The notes beneath the pieces are model-generated. The model saw only the letters and a list, made by a program, of their open reading frames with translations. It was not told the origin of the DNA and did no database searches. A program made the translations under genes and the position numbers. Shown piece by piece: positions 40,601 through 53,823 of a DNA stretch of 64,000 nucleotides. Source of the DNA: Xiphias gladius (lineage: Eukaryota > Chordata > Actinopteri > Istiophoriformes > Xiphiidae); the NCBI RefSeq assembly GCF_016859285.1, contig NC_053413.1, forward strand, positions 23,502,939 to 23,566,938. Direction: 5' to 3'. The stretch's first letter is position 1. Each line of letters begins with the position of its first letter.

Positions 40601-42123
40601 TCACTTCATATGCAGCTAAACACCACTAGAGGTCTGTGAGAAAACATTTTTCTCATTTGTGTGAAGCAACCCTTTAACAGGGGATACTGCTCAAGTATTT
40701 TTCCATGCGTGTGTTGCACACATCATACAGTATAAACAGACTGCGTGCGTGTTACACCTGGGCGTACAAACTCCTCTGGAAACCTACCGTAGCTTCATTG
40801 CAGACCCCACACTTTACCACGTGTTGGTGGATCTTTCCCTCCACAGAGATCAGGCTCTGACACACCCTGCAGTTGATAACGGGGGCGCTGCCACTCTCCG
40901 GGGAGGTGAGCGGGGAGTAGGGTGGAGGATCCTCCCCTAGGAGTACCGAGGGCTGGGTTGGGCTGGGGAACGGAGGGAAGCCTGAACATGTTGGGGGAGA
41001 CAAGGAAGGGAAAGACCGATGAATACAATCTTAGTAGGAGCAGTGACAAGTGAAGTATTGTTGAGGAAAATCTTGTCACAAGAGTTGCCTCAATTCCCAT
41101 GACAAGTAACGTCTTATGTTACGATTAACAACCTAATAAGATTTTGTCCCGAGTTGAACTGAAAGGAGCTTTAGAAGAAAAACACTCCAGGAATGCTGAG
41201 CGGGGTCAGTTTCAACAAATTCGAGTGTTTGTCTGAGAAAGAGTGAACAACAGAGAAAGTAAGTGTAAATAAATGGGACAGACTTCTGTCTAGAAATCTG
41301 ATGCAACAAACAGTACTACTTTCTCTGCACAATGTCTGGCAAGCAGTGGGAACGAGAGTTTAGAGCAGGTTGTGGGAGCAAAACATAATTAGGAGCCATT
41401 CTTTTCCATTACTGTCTTTTGAGACAGTCCCGCCTTATGTGAACTGCCATTGGTCGCGACTGTATCGTGCACCTTCCATCTGCAGCCTCCGTAATGGCTT
41501 TCTTATACATCAATCAGCTCAGGTGTTTCTCAGATGCTAGCTAGCTAACAGGTGCATTTACCAGCTTTCGAGTACACTGTTCACCCGTCAGCTGTTGAAA
41601 TGCATGCAACAGTCTGTGTTGGGATACGTAAATAAAGTATAGTTTAGTGATAATATTACTGAGCTGCAAACCTGGAGCTTTGCCGGTGCTAAGTAGAGCT
41701 AGCTGTTAAGCTAATAAAGCGGTTGCTAGGTTAGCTAGATAAGCAGCACAACGCTGATTCCCTTCAGCCCCTGCTACATTAGTATTGAAAAACGGCATGT
41801 TTTACCCCCCAGGAGGTGCTCGTAAAGAAATACTCTGCAAGCTAACATCACATCCTGCACATACACAGTCACAACGGGCCCATTCTTTGTCGCTGTCACA
41901 GCTGAGCTAGCAGGCTAACCAGAATGCCCAGTCAGTGGAGGCTAATGTCGGCTACGCTAATTCAGGCTGGAGTCGGGCGGAGGAGAGAGCTCCATGGATA
42001 CTCACTCTGTGGTTTGTTGGGCACACCGTAGGGCGCTGCACCGGGAGACACCCCGCCGTTACCGCTGCCGAGTGCACCATCTCCCAGGTCTGATAGTAAC
42101 GGGGACCTCTCGCCGTCCGCCAT
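26234..42123 (-). CDS. pip4p1: PtdIns(4,5)P2 4-phosphatase type 1 (TMEM55B)
   Basis: A late endosome/lysosome membrane protein reported to convert PtdIns(4,5)P2 to PtdIns5P and, in mammals, to recruit JIP4 for lysosome transport. Seven exons: 42123-42006, 40981-40788, 37111-37005, 35234-35129, 32389-32337, 30888-30798 and 26377-26234; 813 nt, 270 residues (human about 277). N-terminus [12 protein letters not shown] carries an acidic dileucine sorting motif (ERSPLL). Exon 2 has [11 protein letters not shown] and the start of the cysteine-rich region ([15 protein letters not shown]). Exon 3 has [16 protein letters not shown]126-X5-R132 is the CX5R phosphatase motif. Exons 4-5 add CGHC and CPHC pairs. 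Two membrane spans lie at about 206-223 and 236-256, and the end is [10 protein letters not shown] (human KVSHPVQNFS). Exon 1 and TMEM55B-specific residues favour paralogue B over TMEM55A. Introns hold DNA transposons and a SINE. Confidence 0.95.
26697..27022 (+). repeat. Family B element, near complete
   Basis: It starts CTAGGGCTGCAACTAACGAT and ends GTTACAGCTCTAA, giving short imperfect inverted ends. It lies just upstream of the last pip4p1 exon, in intron 6. It contains 'aaagcccaaagatattcg', a segment also present at 33009. This is the longest family B copy in the window, about 325 bp, with no coding capacity. Confidence 0.7.
27737..28590 (-). mobile_element. Tc1-like transposon, truncated
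   Basis: A Tc1/mariner element in minus orientation in pip4p1 intron 6. Transposase residues read [18 protein letters not shown] and VADHVNPF near 27740-27880, and the N-terminal helix-turn-helix region lies at about 28285-28450. The outer end near 28560-28580 carries the familiar CAGGTGTTCCTAATAAAAGTG stretch. The transposase is spread over three frames and stops short after HVNPF: the C-terminal third, with the last acidic catalytic residue and the second inverted repeat, is missing. About 850 bp remain. It is inactive. Confidence 0.85.
28600..28687. repeat. (CA)n microsatellite, longest in window
   Basis: About 44 uninterrupted CA units, starting about 10-20 bp from the outer end of the truncated Tc1-like element. 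Confidence 0.95.
29670..30468 (-). mobile_element. Tc1-like element with ~75-80 bp inverted ends
   Basis: About 800 bp flanked by TA. The left end TACAGTTCCTTGCAAATGTG and the right end (reverse) TACAGTGCCTTGCGAAAGTA lead into inverted repeats of about 75-80 bp sharing 'cctggtgtttttcctgtttt'. Inside, the minus strand keeps transposase residues [20 protein letters not shown] (30240-30340), typical of Tc1 transposases, then loses the frame. The length is half that of an autonomous Tc1, so it is an internally deleted copy that could only have moved in trans. It lies in pip4p1 intron 6 and is a different lineage from the copy at 27737. Confidence 0.85.
32095..32275 (+). repeat. tRNA-derived SINE fragment
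   Basis: It contains a box B-like GGTTCGATTCA at 32150-32160 and the characteristic tail 'gtgtccttgagaaagacc' then 'ataaaagcttcggctaaatg', typical of teleost SINEs with LINE-derived 3' tails. It lies in pip4p1 intron 5. Confidence 0.6.
32990..33195 (+). repeat. Family B partial copy
   Basis: It shares 'aaagcacaaagatatttc' and the 'gaaccagaaaatatttggc' to 'atcgatcatcaaactg' order with other family B copies. The 5' end is missing. It lies in pip4p1 intron 4. Confidence 0.55.
34820..34989. mobile_element. 170 bp palindromic MITE of family A
   Basis: It begins TTAAAGCAACAGTTTGACAT and ends with the inverted copy (minus-strand reading TTAAAGGAATAGTTCAACAT). The inverted arms run well beyond 30 bp and include TTTTGGGAAATT. 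A further inner inversion ('gagaagattgatac' against 'gtattgatcttctc') makes the whole unit nearly self-complementary. It is the shortest family A copy here and clearly defines the family ends. It lies in pip4p1 intron 4. Confidence 0.8.
37546..37575. repeat. (AAT)n microsatellite
   Basis: About ten ATA/AAT units, in pip4p1 intron 2. Confidence 0.85.
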
Positions 42124-42216
42124 ACCGAGAGCGAGGCTTGGGGAAGGGGGGGAAGAGAGTGGGAGCGTGAACGCAGACCGATAAGGTGTTGTATTGTTGT
42201 GTCGGAAATGCAGGCG

Positions 42217-42224
42217 TCACATGA
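42217..42224. promoter_or_regulatory. M-box / CLEAR-like E-box upstream of pip4p1
   Basis: TCACATGA, the M-box bound by MITF/TFE-family factors, lies about 95-100 bp upstream of the pip4p1 ATG. TMEM55B is a reported TFEB/TFE3 target in mammals. The motif is seen; its use is inferred. Confidence 0.45.
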
Positions 42225-43196
42225 TCACACCACCGCTGCTGCTGCGGTAACGGTGCTCGGGGGTGTGGCACTCACTGCACACCCAGGGATACTCCTGAGA
42301 TTCCCCGTGATACGTCTTAATGCAAATGACATGGGAATTATGTTTGGACTATTTGCCAACAGTGGCCACTGTATTGCTGTAAGGAACTGTTAGGCTTCTT
42401 CTTTTCTCTATAGCCAGAGGTGGAAAGAAAGTTTTTACTCAAGTACTGTACTTACAGTTGCATGCAAAAGTTGGCAATATGATAAAATATAAAACTGTTT
42501 TGGAATATGGACCACTAAAGCACTACATCAACAGACATGATGATCTGTATCAAAGGAGCTGCACACATCAACTTTGGTAATAAGGGCTTTAAGATGGGTC
42601 CTGTTTTATTACCCGATCACAGAAGGAGCCCTGCGTAAAAAATCTTTTCATTGTATGAGTTGGTATTGTGCTCAGTGGCGCATAGATCTAAATTAGTTTG
42701 TGTTTAATCGAATTACCCCCCCCCAACAAATTTGGAGCCATGTATTCCATGTATACAATGCACAGACACGGGGAGAAATGGGGTCCCAGCAGCTCATTTT
42801 GGCCCCGAGGCCCCCTTACAGGTCCATCTGGCCATGATTTCCATTATGTTTAGTATCAATACAGGGTAAAGTATGGTAAAGTTTATCTGGATTTACCATC
42901 TAAAGCTCCACATCTCTGGTTATCCGGTAATAAGGCAGCCACATAATACGACAAATATTTATTAGAAAACCATATCTTAATACTCACAGAACCAGTGGTG
43001 ACACATGTAATAACAGCATGAACTCAACATTCACATAAAATGAATTTCAGGAAATACACAGGATTCATACTGATCATTTCTCTATCCCTTCTTTCCTTGA
43101 CCCATAAACAAGGCAGTATGTATAAGTCTCCACTGTTGACCGGGGTCACATCTTTTCTGTTCCCTCTGAATACTTGTGGGCTGTTGTCATTCTTTC
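42225..43196. other. Spacer between pip4p1 and dnaaf6
   Basis: It contains the pip4p1 upstream region, a short piece of a widespread teleost repeat at about 42415-42465 ('cagaggtggaaagaaag ... tactcaagtactgtac'), and the dnaaf6 3' UTR next to 43196. No other gene was recognised. Confidence 0.4.
42958..42963 (-). terminator. Polyadenylation signal for dnaaf6
   Basis: AATAAA on the minus strand, about 235 nt past the dnaaf6 stop codon. It is the nearest canonical signal. Confidence 0.5.
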
Positions 43197-45737
43197 CTAT
43201 AGCATGTTGATTAAATCCATGGAGCGTTTCAGCAATAGAGTCACCTCCAGTTCCCCTCTCTCACTGAAGAACTGAGCCTTGCCCTCGTGGCTGTGGATGG
43301 GGTGTGGAAGATGGAGACCCAGTTTACTGGTTAAAGAGATGGAGAGAGTGTGTCTGTAGTGTCTGAGAGGTAGATGTTAAGAGCCGTGTGAAACAGCAAT
43401 CAAAGCTCAGATCATGATGTGTACCTCTGATTAAAAGGAAACGCCTGGAAATGGGAGCTTTTGGTGTGAACTGCCGCTGCTCTGTCTTGAGGCGATTAAA
43501 AATTAAAGAGAACATTTTCAAAGCATCTCTTACTGCTTTGGCGTCCGTAGATCAAGGAACTTCTCTTTTACATCCAGGACCACCTCCGTTGCTTTCGTGT
43601 CTGGCAGTTTGATTTTCACCTAAGAGTAGGAAAAGTCAGCCTCTTTAATATTTTACGCTGCGTACATAAAACATTTAATGTCATATTTGTGCTAAGAGAA
43701 TACGACATTTCCGCTGCACTTTTGCTATCCAAGCAATGTCATTCTCTGGCTATTTACTTAACCTTCTATTCAATTCTACTACAAGGTCTGATAAAAGTAT
43801 GACGAGCTTAGTTAAGGACGAAACAGTATACAGATTTCAGATACCTCTCACTGCATGGTGATAAAGTAAGAGTTGTAACATTATTCTTTATTTAATCTGA
43901 TTTTCTAAGCAGTTACTTTCTCCCTCTTTCCCTCATTCGTGCTGCGTAAGTTAGCTTTTGTGTCCCTTAACATTGTTTACACTCTTTACAAATAGTGTCA
44001 GAACTTTCATTAGACATAGTTGAGCCTGAAAGGGTCTAACTCTTAAGACAAATTCTCTGAATCCTGCCCATATTTGGAATCACGTTATCATTCCTGGTCG
44101 GGGGTTCCCGATCACATCTTTGTTCATTTCATTTTTCATCATCAAACCCGTATATTTAGTGGCATGCAAAAATCAGTACCAGCATGGCTTCACAGCACAT
44201 GGAGGATGGGTCCTTTCCACTCAAGCCCAAGAACAGATCCTCTGTCCGGACACTCTGCTTCAGGATTATTTCATACCTGAACACCAATGGTTATACACAC
44301 TTAATGCAGGCATACTTAAAAATCACACCATCAGTACAGTATCTCGTCATTTCACAGTGGACGGAATCAGAAGGGAAAAACATAAAACAGAAACAAGCAG
44401 GCAGAGGAGGGATGTCAAGCCGAAGTCAATAGAGTGTGGAAAATGTTACAAATAATTGTGATAAATACTTTTCTACAGGCAGTCTCCCCCTCCCTTCTTC
44501 TTCTATAATTAGTTTTGAGCTCAGTGGCAATAATGGCAAGCATTTATAATAATTAATCACCGGGCTTGGGTTCTGTTAAAAGTGGAACAAAGTGTCATAA
44601 TTAGAAAGTTGTGTTAAACTTACAGTACAGGGGACAGTGTGGCTTGTTTTGTTTCGAGGCTTAAATGTACTCCAATAGGACAACGGGGGAAAAAAAGTGC
44701 TGAGGAGTTCACATCTGCGTTTCCCAGCGGCTGACCCCTGTATACAGCAGTGTACCCTTCGGTGTGTGTTTCTTTGTACTCTGTAGTCTTACTCAGGCTG
44801 TGGCCGCTGGTCAGCCACATCGTCATACTGGGAGCCCTCAGCCACCTCTTCCTCGCTCCAGATATCTTTGCCGTTCTTCCTCACATAGGCAGTTGCCACT
44901 AAATGAACCCCAATCAACACACACACACGGGCACATTCAGTTTGTACATCGTCTCTGTGTTACTATAATGATATCAGAGTTATTTTTCAGGAGATATCTG
45001 AAAGAAATACAGAGCATTACCTTCTTTATCGTTCTTGGGTGGGGGACCGATGTGTCCGGGGCCCAGCTGTGCACAGGCTGTCACATTCTGTTGAGATTAA
45101 CGGATGTTATTGTAAACCAATAGAGTGTTTATGCCTTAATTTCAAATTAAAACTAATGGCATCCCGTCATTCAGTTTTGCAGCCATTATAAGGCGGTTAT
45201 CAATACACATTAAAAAACTAAACTAAACAAAACAAACAAAAAACGAAGCAAACTATTCATCTAGATTTACTGAAAAACATTACTTTGTGTTTCTTCCTTT
45301 AAAGATGTTTTATATCTGTTTGAAACATGTCTACATAATAAACATTAACATATCCAGTGTTGGAATGTTACTAGGTCCATTTACATTTACTAGGTACATG
45401 ACTTAAGTACAGTTTTGAGGTATTTGTACTTTACTTGAATATTTCAATTTTATGTTACTGTTTCCTTCTACCCCGCTACATTTCAGAGGCGAATGCTGTT
45501 CTCCTTTTACTGAAGATGCGAGCACTTCCTCCACCACTGAACCTAACATTGAGACTGAGTGAGCTAAACGAACCGTCAAAATCCGCACGGGTCGACCTGA
45601 GATCAGTTCACCACCGAGGATATACACTAGCTTACTTTGCTTTCTTCTTCATCATCGTCAACCTCGCCATCCTGAGTTGACAGCAAGGCAGACAGAGCCT
45701 GTAGGTTCTGAAGGGATGACACTCCAAGACACTCCAT
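43197..45737 (-). CDS. dnaaf6: Dynein axonemal assembly factor 6 (PIH1D3)
   Basis: A cytoplasmic cofactor for pre-assembly of axonemal dynein arms; loss causes immotile cilia in vertebrates. Six exons: 45737-45636, 45087-45021, 44898-44793, 44276-44180, 43619-43534 and 43326-43197; 588 nt, 195 residues (human 214). Key matches to human PIH1D3: LGPGHIGPP (human MGPGNIGPP), DIWSEEEVAEGSQYDD (DIWNSEEIPEGAEYDD), YEIILKQSVRTEDLFLGLS (YEIIFRQQVGTEDIFLGLS), VKIKLPDT and FLDLRTPK in the CS/p23-like C-terminal domain, then GELEVTLLLKRSMDLIN. The start MECLGVSSLQNLQALSALL aligns with human VSSVTALEALSKLL, so the fish protein lacks the extra human N-terminus. Intron 1 carries a widespread teleost repeat (45350-45500). 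Two X-box-like sites precede the ATG. Confidence 0.95.
45350..45500 (+). repeat. Widespread teleost interspersed repeat
   Basis: The stretch 'taggtacatgacttaagtac ... tttgtactttacttgaatat ... ctacatttcagaggcgaatg' is a familiar dispersed teleost pattern. I cannot name its class. It lies in dnaaf6 intron 1. Confidence 0.5.
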
Positions 45738-45873
45738 TCATAGAGGCACAAATTAACACCAAGAGGAAACAAACAAACAAAAAACAAAAAGCTACTGGGC
45801 ACTTAATAATGTAAAAAGCGTCAGCCTGAACATTTACACGAGGCGTCGGTCGTTTGGACTGTTGACGCTTTCC

Positions 45874-45915
45874 GTTTCCCTGGAGACGACCGGGCTTTCA
45901 GGCTGCCATGGGAAC
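45874..45915. promoter_or_regulatory. Two X-box (RFX) motifs upstream of dnaaf6
   Basis: GTTTCCCTGGAGAC (45874-45887) and GCTGCCATGGGAAC (45902-45915) each resemble the RFX X-box GTTGCCATGGCAAC, the second at 12 of 14 positions. They sit 137-178 bp upstream of the dnaaf6 ATG. Genes for motile cilia are typically driven by RFX factors with FOXJ1. Sequence match is direct; function is inferred. Confidence 0.6.
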
Positions 45916-45919
45916 CAGT

Positions 45920-46900
45920 GACGATACGGGCGAAAAGAAAAAAACCTGCACCAAAAAATAAATAAATAGAAATAAACAAAACAAAAAACAAACAAACAAA
46001 AAAACAACCACACAAAACCCCGCATTAACTTAAAAAAATTAAAAAAAAAACAAAATTAAAAAAAAACACAGTGGATTATCTATAACTAGGCCTTTTTACC
46101 TGCTAATACTGTAATCTAACTTCTGGCCCAGGATGACGTTTTCAATTAAAAGTAAAGACGAAATAAAACAAACAAAACAAACAATAAATTTATAATAATA
46201 AAAATATTTTTAGAAAATCCATCCAAAATTTAAATAAAATAATACACGTATTCTTCCTAAACGTGTTTATTAAAAGGGAAAGGGCTCTTTATTTTATTAA
46301 TTTATTTTGCATTTGATCAATAGAAAAAAAAAATGTAAATGGGCCAGAATTGTCTTAGAAGGCTCTTTTTAATCTGTTTTCTGTCCATCATTATACTATT
46401 TCCCCTAAATAGTTTTGAGTATTATATCATATAATATTAGTGGGTCGTTACTACTTCTAAATTAACATGGAAGCATACTGACATGGGGAACTCTTTAACA
46501 ATGCACGATATTTTATAAGATGATTGGCCTACCGTGTGTATTTAATTTTTAATCCGCGAAGTAACTATGGCTCATAGCTGCAATATATCCCAGTTATGAG
46601 TAGTAGAAAATAAATGTTAAAGTAGCTTAAAAGGAAAATACAAGTGCAATAGATAAGTAGCCCTCATACTTCCCAAGAGTAACTACCCATTGGATAACCT
46701 AAATAGTTAAATAACCGTAGTGTCCTAATAGTTTATATGAATTTATAGATATTTAAGTCCTATATAAACAAAACGTGTCCAATACAGTTTGGAATGGTTT
46801 GCTATTGTGCTTTCAAGCAAAATAAAAACGTTTGTCAAAAGTCAACTGAAAGGCGAAGCTATTATCGCTTCGAGCCGTCATGTCTCTTCTGGGACACCGT
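45920..46900. other. AT-rich spacer upstream of apoo
   Basis: Extremely AT-rich sequence with AAAC/AAAT-type simple runs (45940-46070, 46160-46260). It contrasts sharply with the GC-rich apoo reading frame that follows. No gene was seen. Confidence 0.45.
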
Positions 46901-46926
46901 AGTAAATGCATGGCCCGGCGGGGATC

Positions 46927-47532
46927 ATGTTGAAGGTTACAGGCGGTGCAATGCCGGGTGCTTTGAGTCTGTTGCCGACCGCCGTCTGTGCTGCTGCTGC
47001 TGCTGCTGCCGGTGACGGGGAACAAGAGGCGACCACCTCGTCGAGTCTGGACGAACTGTCCCTGTACACCGCTCCTCAACAGAAGTCTCGGTATGTGGAG
47101 CCCGACGCGGGTCAACTGGAGCAGAGTGTCGCCACCCTCCGGAAGCTGGTGGAGCCGTACACGGATTGGTGCCAGGGCACCTACGACAAAATTAAACCCA
47201 GGGTTCGAAGTGTCGTGCAGTACGGGAACGACACCTACGCCTACTTGAAGAACCCTCCGAAGGACTTCTACCCCCGGGCAGGAGTCATCGGCTTCACCGG
47301 TGTCCTGGGACTGCTGCTTGCCAGAGGCTCCAGGGTTAAGAGAGTCATCTACCCGACCGGCCTAATGACCGTGGGCGCCTCCCTCTACTACCCGGAGCAC
47401 GCTGCCGCCGTCGCAAAGTCAACCGGGGACTCCGTGTACGACTGCGCCGTGCGGAGTTACGCCGCCGTGGAGAAGATGCTGAGGCCCCAAAGCAAGGCTG
47501 AAAAGGGCCCCGACTCAGAAACTAAACCCTGA
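46927..47532 (+). CDS. apoo: Apolipoprotein O / MICOS subunit MIC26, single exon
   Basis: APOO (MIC26) is an inner-mitochondrial-membrane subunit of the MICOS complex, which shapes cristae junctions. The frame from 46927 gives 201 residues (human 198). ATG 46927 is preferred over the in-frame ATG at 46906 because MLKV aligns with human MFKV. Matching blocks: DELSLYTAPQQKSRYVEP (human DELSLYSVPEGQSKYVEE), EPYTDWCQGTYDKIKP, and GVIGFTGVLGLLLARGS, the membrane span, followed by YPTGLMTVGASLYYP. These favour APOO over APOOL. There is an alanine-rich targeting-type N-terminus. The entire CDS is in one exon, whereas the mammalian gene is split into many, so this is probably a retrocopy that has replaced or joined the parent. 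The frame is intact and GC-rich. An AATAAA follows at 47772. Confidence 0.93.
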   Translation: MLKVTGGAMPGALSLLPTAVCAAAAAAAGDGEQEATTSSSLDELSLYTAPQQKSRYVEPDAGQLEQSVATLRKLVEPYTDWCQGTYDKIKPRVRSVVQYGNDTYAYLKNPPKDFYPRAGVIGFTGVLGLLLARGSRVKRVIYPTGLMTVGASLYYPEHAAAVAKSTGDSVYDCAVRSYAAVEKMLRPQSKAEKGPDSETKP

Positions 47533-47771
47533 AGATCCCGGTGTGACTCTGCAACCACTCGGCAGTAGGAAATCGCACAGCAGCCTTTCCCCGATGCCGT
47601 AGTTTGACACGAGCTACGCAGATCGACGCTAATCTTGTGATTTTGTCATGCCCACTTTTTGCACTAAAGCTTCACATGCATCTCAGGCCGGGCATGGCCG
47701 GTTACAAGGGGTTTTCAGCTTGAATGATTTACTTCTGCTTCTGATTTGAATGTATATTTATGTAGAGAGTT

Positions 47772-47777
47772 AATAAA
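47772..47777 (+). terminator. Polyadenylation signal for apoo
   Basis: AATAAA about 240 nt after the apoo stop codon. Confidence 0.65.
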
Positions 47778-47904
47778 AATCAACTTGTCCTGCATTAAAA
47801 TCTTAAGTCATTTGTTTTTCTAAACCGTCCGTGGTTAGTCTTTGTGTCCTCATCACTGTCAAAAGTCATGTCACATGTAAATTAAGATGAATATACATCA
47901 AGTC

Positions 47905-48030
47905 TATCTGAAACAGTTCAATTAATTGATCAAATAAATAATCAGCAACTATTTTAATAATCAGTTATCATTTGACATTTCTTGCCCGAAAATGACTTTT
48001 AACATTTGATGTTTCCAGCTTAGTAACAGT
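47905..48030 (-). repeat. Family B partial copy
   Basis: It contains 'caattaattgatcaaataaata', 'cagcaactattttaataatcag' and 'cttgcccgaaaatgactttt', the reverse order of other family B copies. Confidence 0.5.
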
Positions 48031-48322
48031 TAGCATTTGCAGCTCTTCTTTACCTTGCATTACCAACATTGATACTTCTAAAAATTATGTCAAACATCAA
48101 CAAAGGCAGCACCAAGGAGGTAACAGTGGTAAATGTGAGCTTTCTAATATGTGGCTTGGGAACATCAATTCAAAAAGCCAGATATCCATTAACAATATAA
48201 CCTTTCCTGTGATTTTCATTAGCTACTTCTGGAGAAACACACCTGTTATTTGTAATTACAATATTACCAAAGACAACGGCTGGAGCCCAAGGGGAATGAA
48301 CACTGTAGGACTGTTTAACATC

Positions 48323-48328
48323 TTTATT
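48323..48328 (-). terminator. Polyadenylation signal for eif3f
   Basis: AATAAA on the minus strand about 72 nt after the eif3f stop. This implies a short 3' UTR. A long A-run on the plus strand lies between them. Confidence 0.65.
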
Positions 48329-48399
48329 TATCTCAGCCAAAAAAAAAAAAAAAAAAAAAGTACAAAAATTAAATATGAATCGCTCTAACGAAAATCCCC

Positions 48400-51797
<3,398 letters not shown>

Positions 51798-51800
51798 CTT

Positions 51801-51811
51801 GGAAAAGGAGG
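51801..51811 (-). promoter_or_regulatory. TOP-like pyrimidine tract at eif3f start
   Basis: The minus strand reads CCTCCTTTTCC three bases before the ATG; CCAAGATGTCGG across the start resembles a YY1 site. Several eIF3 subunit mRNAs, including EIF3F, are known 5'TOP mRNAs. If transcription starts at this tract, the 5' UTR would be only about 14 nt. Confidence 0.5.
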
Positions 51812-52175
51812 ACGGCTCACCGGCCTCCGTGAATACGTATACTACCTCCTAGAGGCCGGAGTGCGAACAGCGGTTATTACATATATTGAATATAGTGTAA
51901 GTCTAATTATAATCAAGTCACTGATGCCACTGATGATAAACGTGACTGTATCTGAGATCAGTAGAAGCTGTTTCATCATTGAATAAGGGCACTATAAGTT
52001 ATTTCTATCACTAAAGGAGCCTGGTATAATCATTTTCTTGTAGAAGAGTCCCAACACATAAATGATTTGCTTTAAAAGGAAAAAAAAAACATACAATGGA
52101 AAATACCAAATGAGATACATTATAGAATCAGTGATTTGGAGCAAACGCTAAATAGGCTGAAATTGAAGTTATTAC

Positions 52176-52440
52176 TTAGTAATTGCACCATAAGAGGCCT
52201 TTGCAGGTCCTCATCTCTGGACAGTGTGCAGATGCTGAGGGTCTGGCCGCCAGCGGAGAGGAGGGCGACGACTGTCCCCTCTGTCGTGGAGACGACGAGA
52301 GTCTGAGGCAGGCAGGGTTGATAGGGGCTGGGCCGATGACAGCATCCTCCGCCGCTCCCTGGCTCCACACCTGACCGACTCCATCAGATGCACAGATGAT
52401 GGAGCTCTCCGCGCTGCCGGGTTATCCTGCTGCCACCATT
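52176..52440 (-). other. GC-rich coding-like patch, possible decayed exon
   Basis: On the minus strand, one frame reads SSIICASDGVGQVWSQG and, one base out of register further on, LVVSTTEGTVVALLSAGGQT followed by LSICTLSRDED. Both halves look like blades of a beta-propeller (PQQ- or WD-like 'VvaSsdGtvwaL' pattern). The shift between them argues for a broken exon or pseudogene rather than a live gene. No neighbouring exons were found. I cannot name the source gene. Confidence 0.3.
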
Positions 52441-53196
52441 TCGCGCGTCCACTGCCCGACACATGTTCGGCAAATGCCGTAATGATTTGTACCTGAATTG
52501 TTTTTGCTGGGGTCTTTATTTTCTTTTTTCTTTTTTATGATGCTGGATCTTTCAGCGGATGGGGCGTTCGCTTTTTTTGTTTACTGTGAATGCTGAGTGG
52601 TCGGATCGAGGGGGGGGTGGGGGGGTCTTTGTTTTCCTGGAAAAGCGAGCAGGAGCGGACTGATGCTGCGTCGCTGGTAAACATCAGAGATGGGTGTCAT
52701 CGAACCTAGGCTTCCAATCCCGGTTCGTTCTTGGACCAGCTTTTCGTTTTTCTCATGATCCCAAATCTGCCCAATCCAAGTCTTGCACATCTACAAGTTG
52801 CTACACTGAGCAGGTAAGGTTCTGTTCCTTCTTAGCCGCCCGACATTAATCCGTAATCTCAGCCTTTCGGTGTCTGTAGCCTATTGGCTGGCTCTCGGAC
52901 TCCCTTTGATAGAGGCTATTTCTGATCCATCCATCAGGCGTAGTGCGTCATCTTGATTGTCACCATCAGTCTCCTCTTCCGCCAAGTGTCCAAATGGGCT
53001 CGCATCACCCGAGTCTACAGAAGGACTAGGACTCCATTTTACCGTGCAAATCTTTTAGAGACACACCATGTCTCACTGCCCACATGCAGTGAATATTTAA
53101 CTCAGTTTCTTGGACTTATGTAAGATATCACAGCGGGCCTGTGGTATAAATCCACTACATTTAACGTGGCAGTAAGGGCACTTACACAGCACACAC

Positions 53197-53199
53197 GCG

Positions 53200-53253
<54 letters not shown>
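53197..53253. repeat. (CG)n-(CA)n compound microsatellite
   Basis: A short alternating CG run (CGCGCGCGCG) followed by about 23 CA units. Both halves are alternating purine-pyrimidine, so the tract could adopt Z-DNA. Confidence 0.9.
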
Positions 53254-53257
<4 letters not shown>

Positions 53258-53823
53258 CCTAAACTTAAGGCCTTTTATGAAACATGCAAAACAGTGAAAT
53301 GGTCTCTAATGTGCATATGCCAGTCTGTGCTCCAGGATTAGTCTCTTTTTAAAGAAAAATTACAGATTTATTCCCTTCATGACTAATTCTAACAGTTAAA
53401 AAACTATGTAAGATCAACCCCAAAACTCTGATCTCCTTCTTCATGTTGTGTATGTTTGCTTTTAAAAGGTGGGAAATGATGAAACAGGCTCAGTCAGGAA
53501 GTCAAATCTGCATGGAAACCGACCTCTTGATTTTGTTGATCTAGGAAAGCGAAACGTATCTCAGGAGAAATTAAAAGGACCAAGGAGCTGAAAAGCTCCT
53601 GAAGTAGTTCCTGTTTCTTTTAAAAAAAATCCTTTGTCCGTGAATTACTGTGACAGCAAAACAGCTAATCGATCTCACGATTGCATTTGATCATTGTGTT
53701 CCTCTCCTCTATTCCAGGCTTCAGTCAAGCAAACAAATGGTCCAATCAATAGCCACTGGACAGAGTCTGCCATAGGGAGGATACCAATAACACGCTAATA
53801 CACTTGACACGCACACACAGGCG

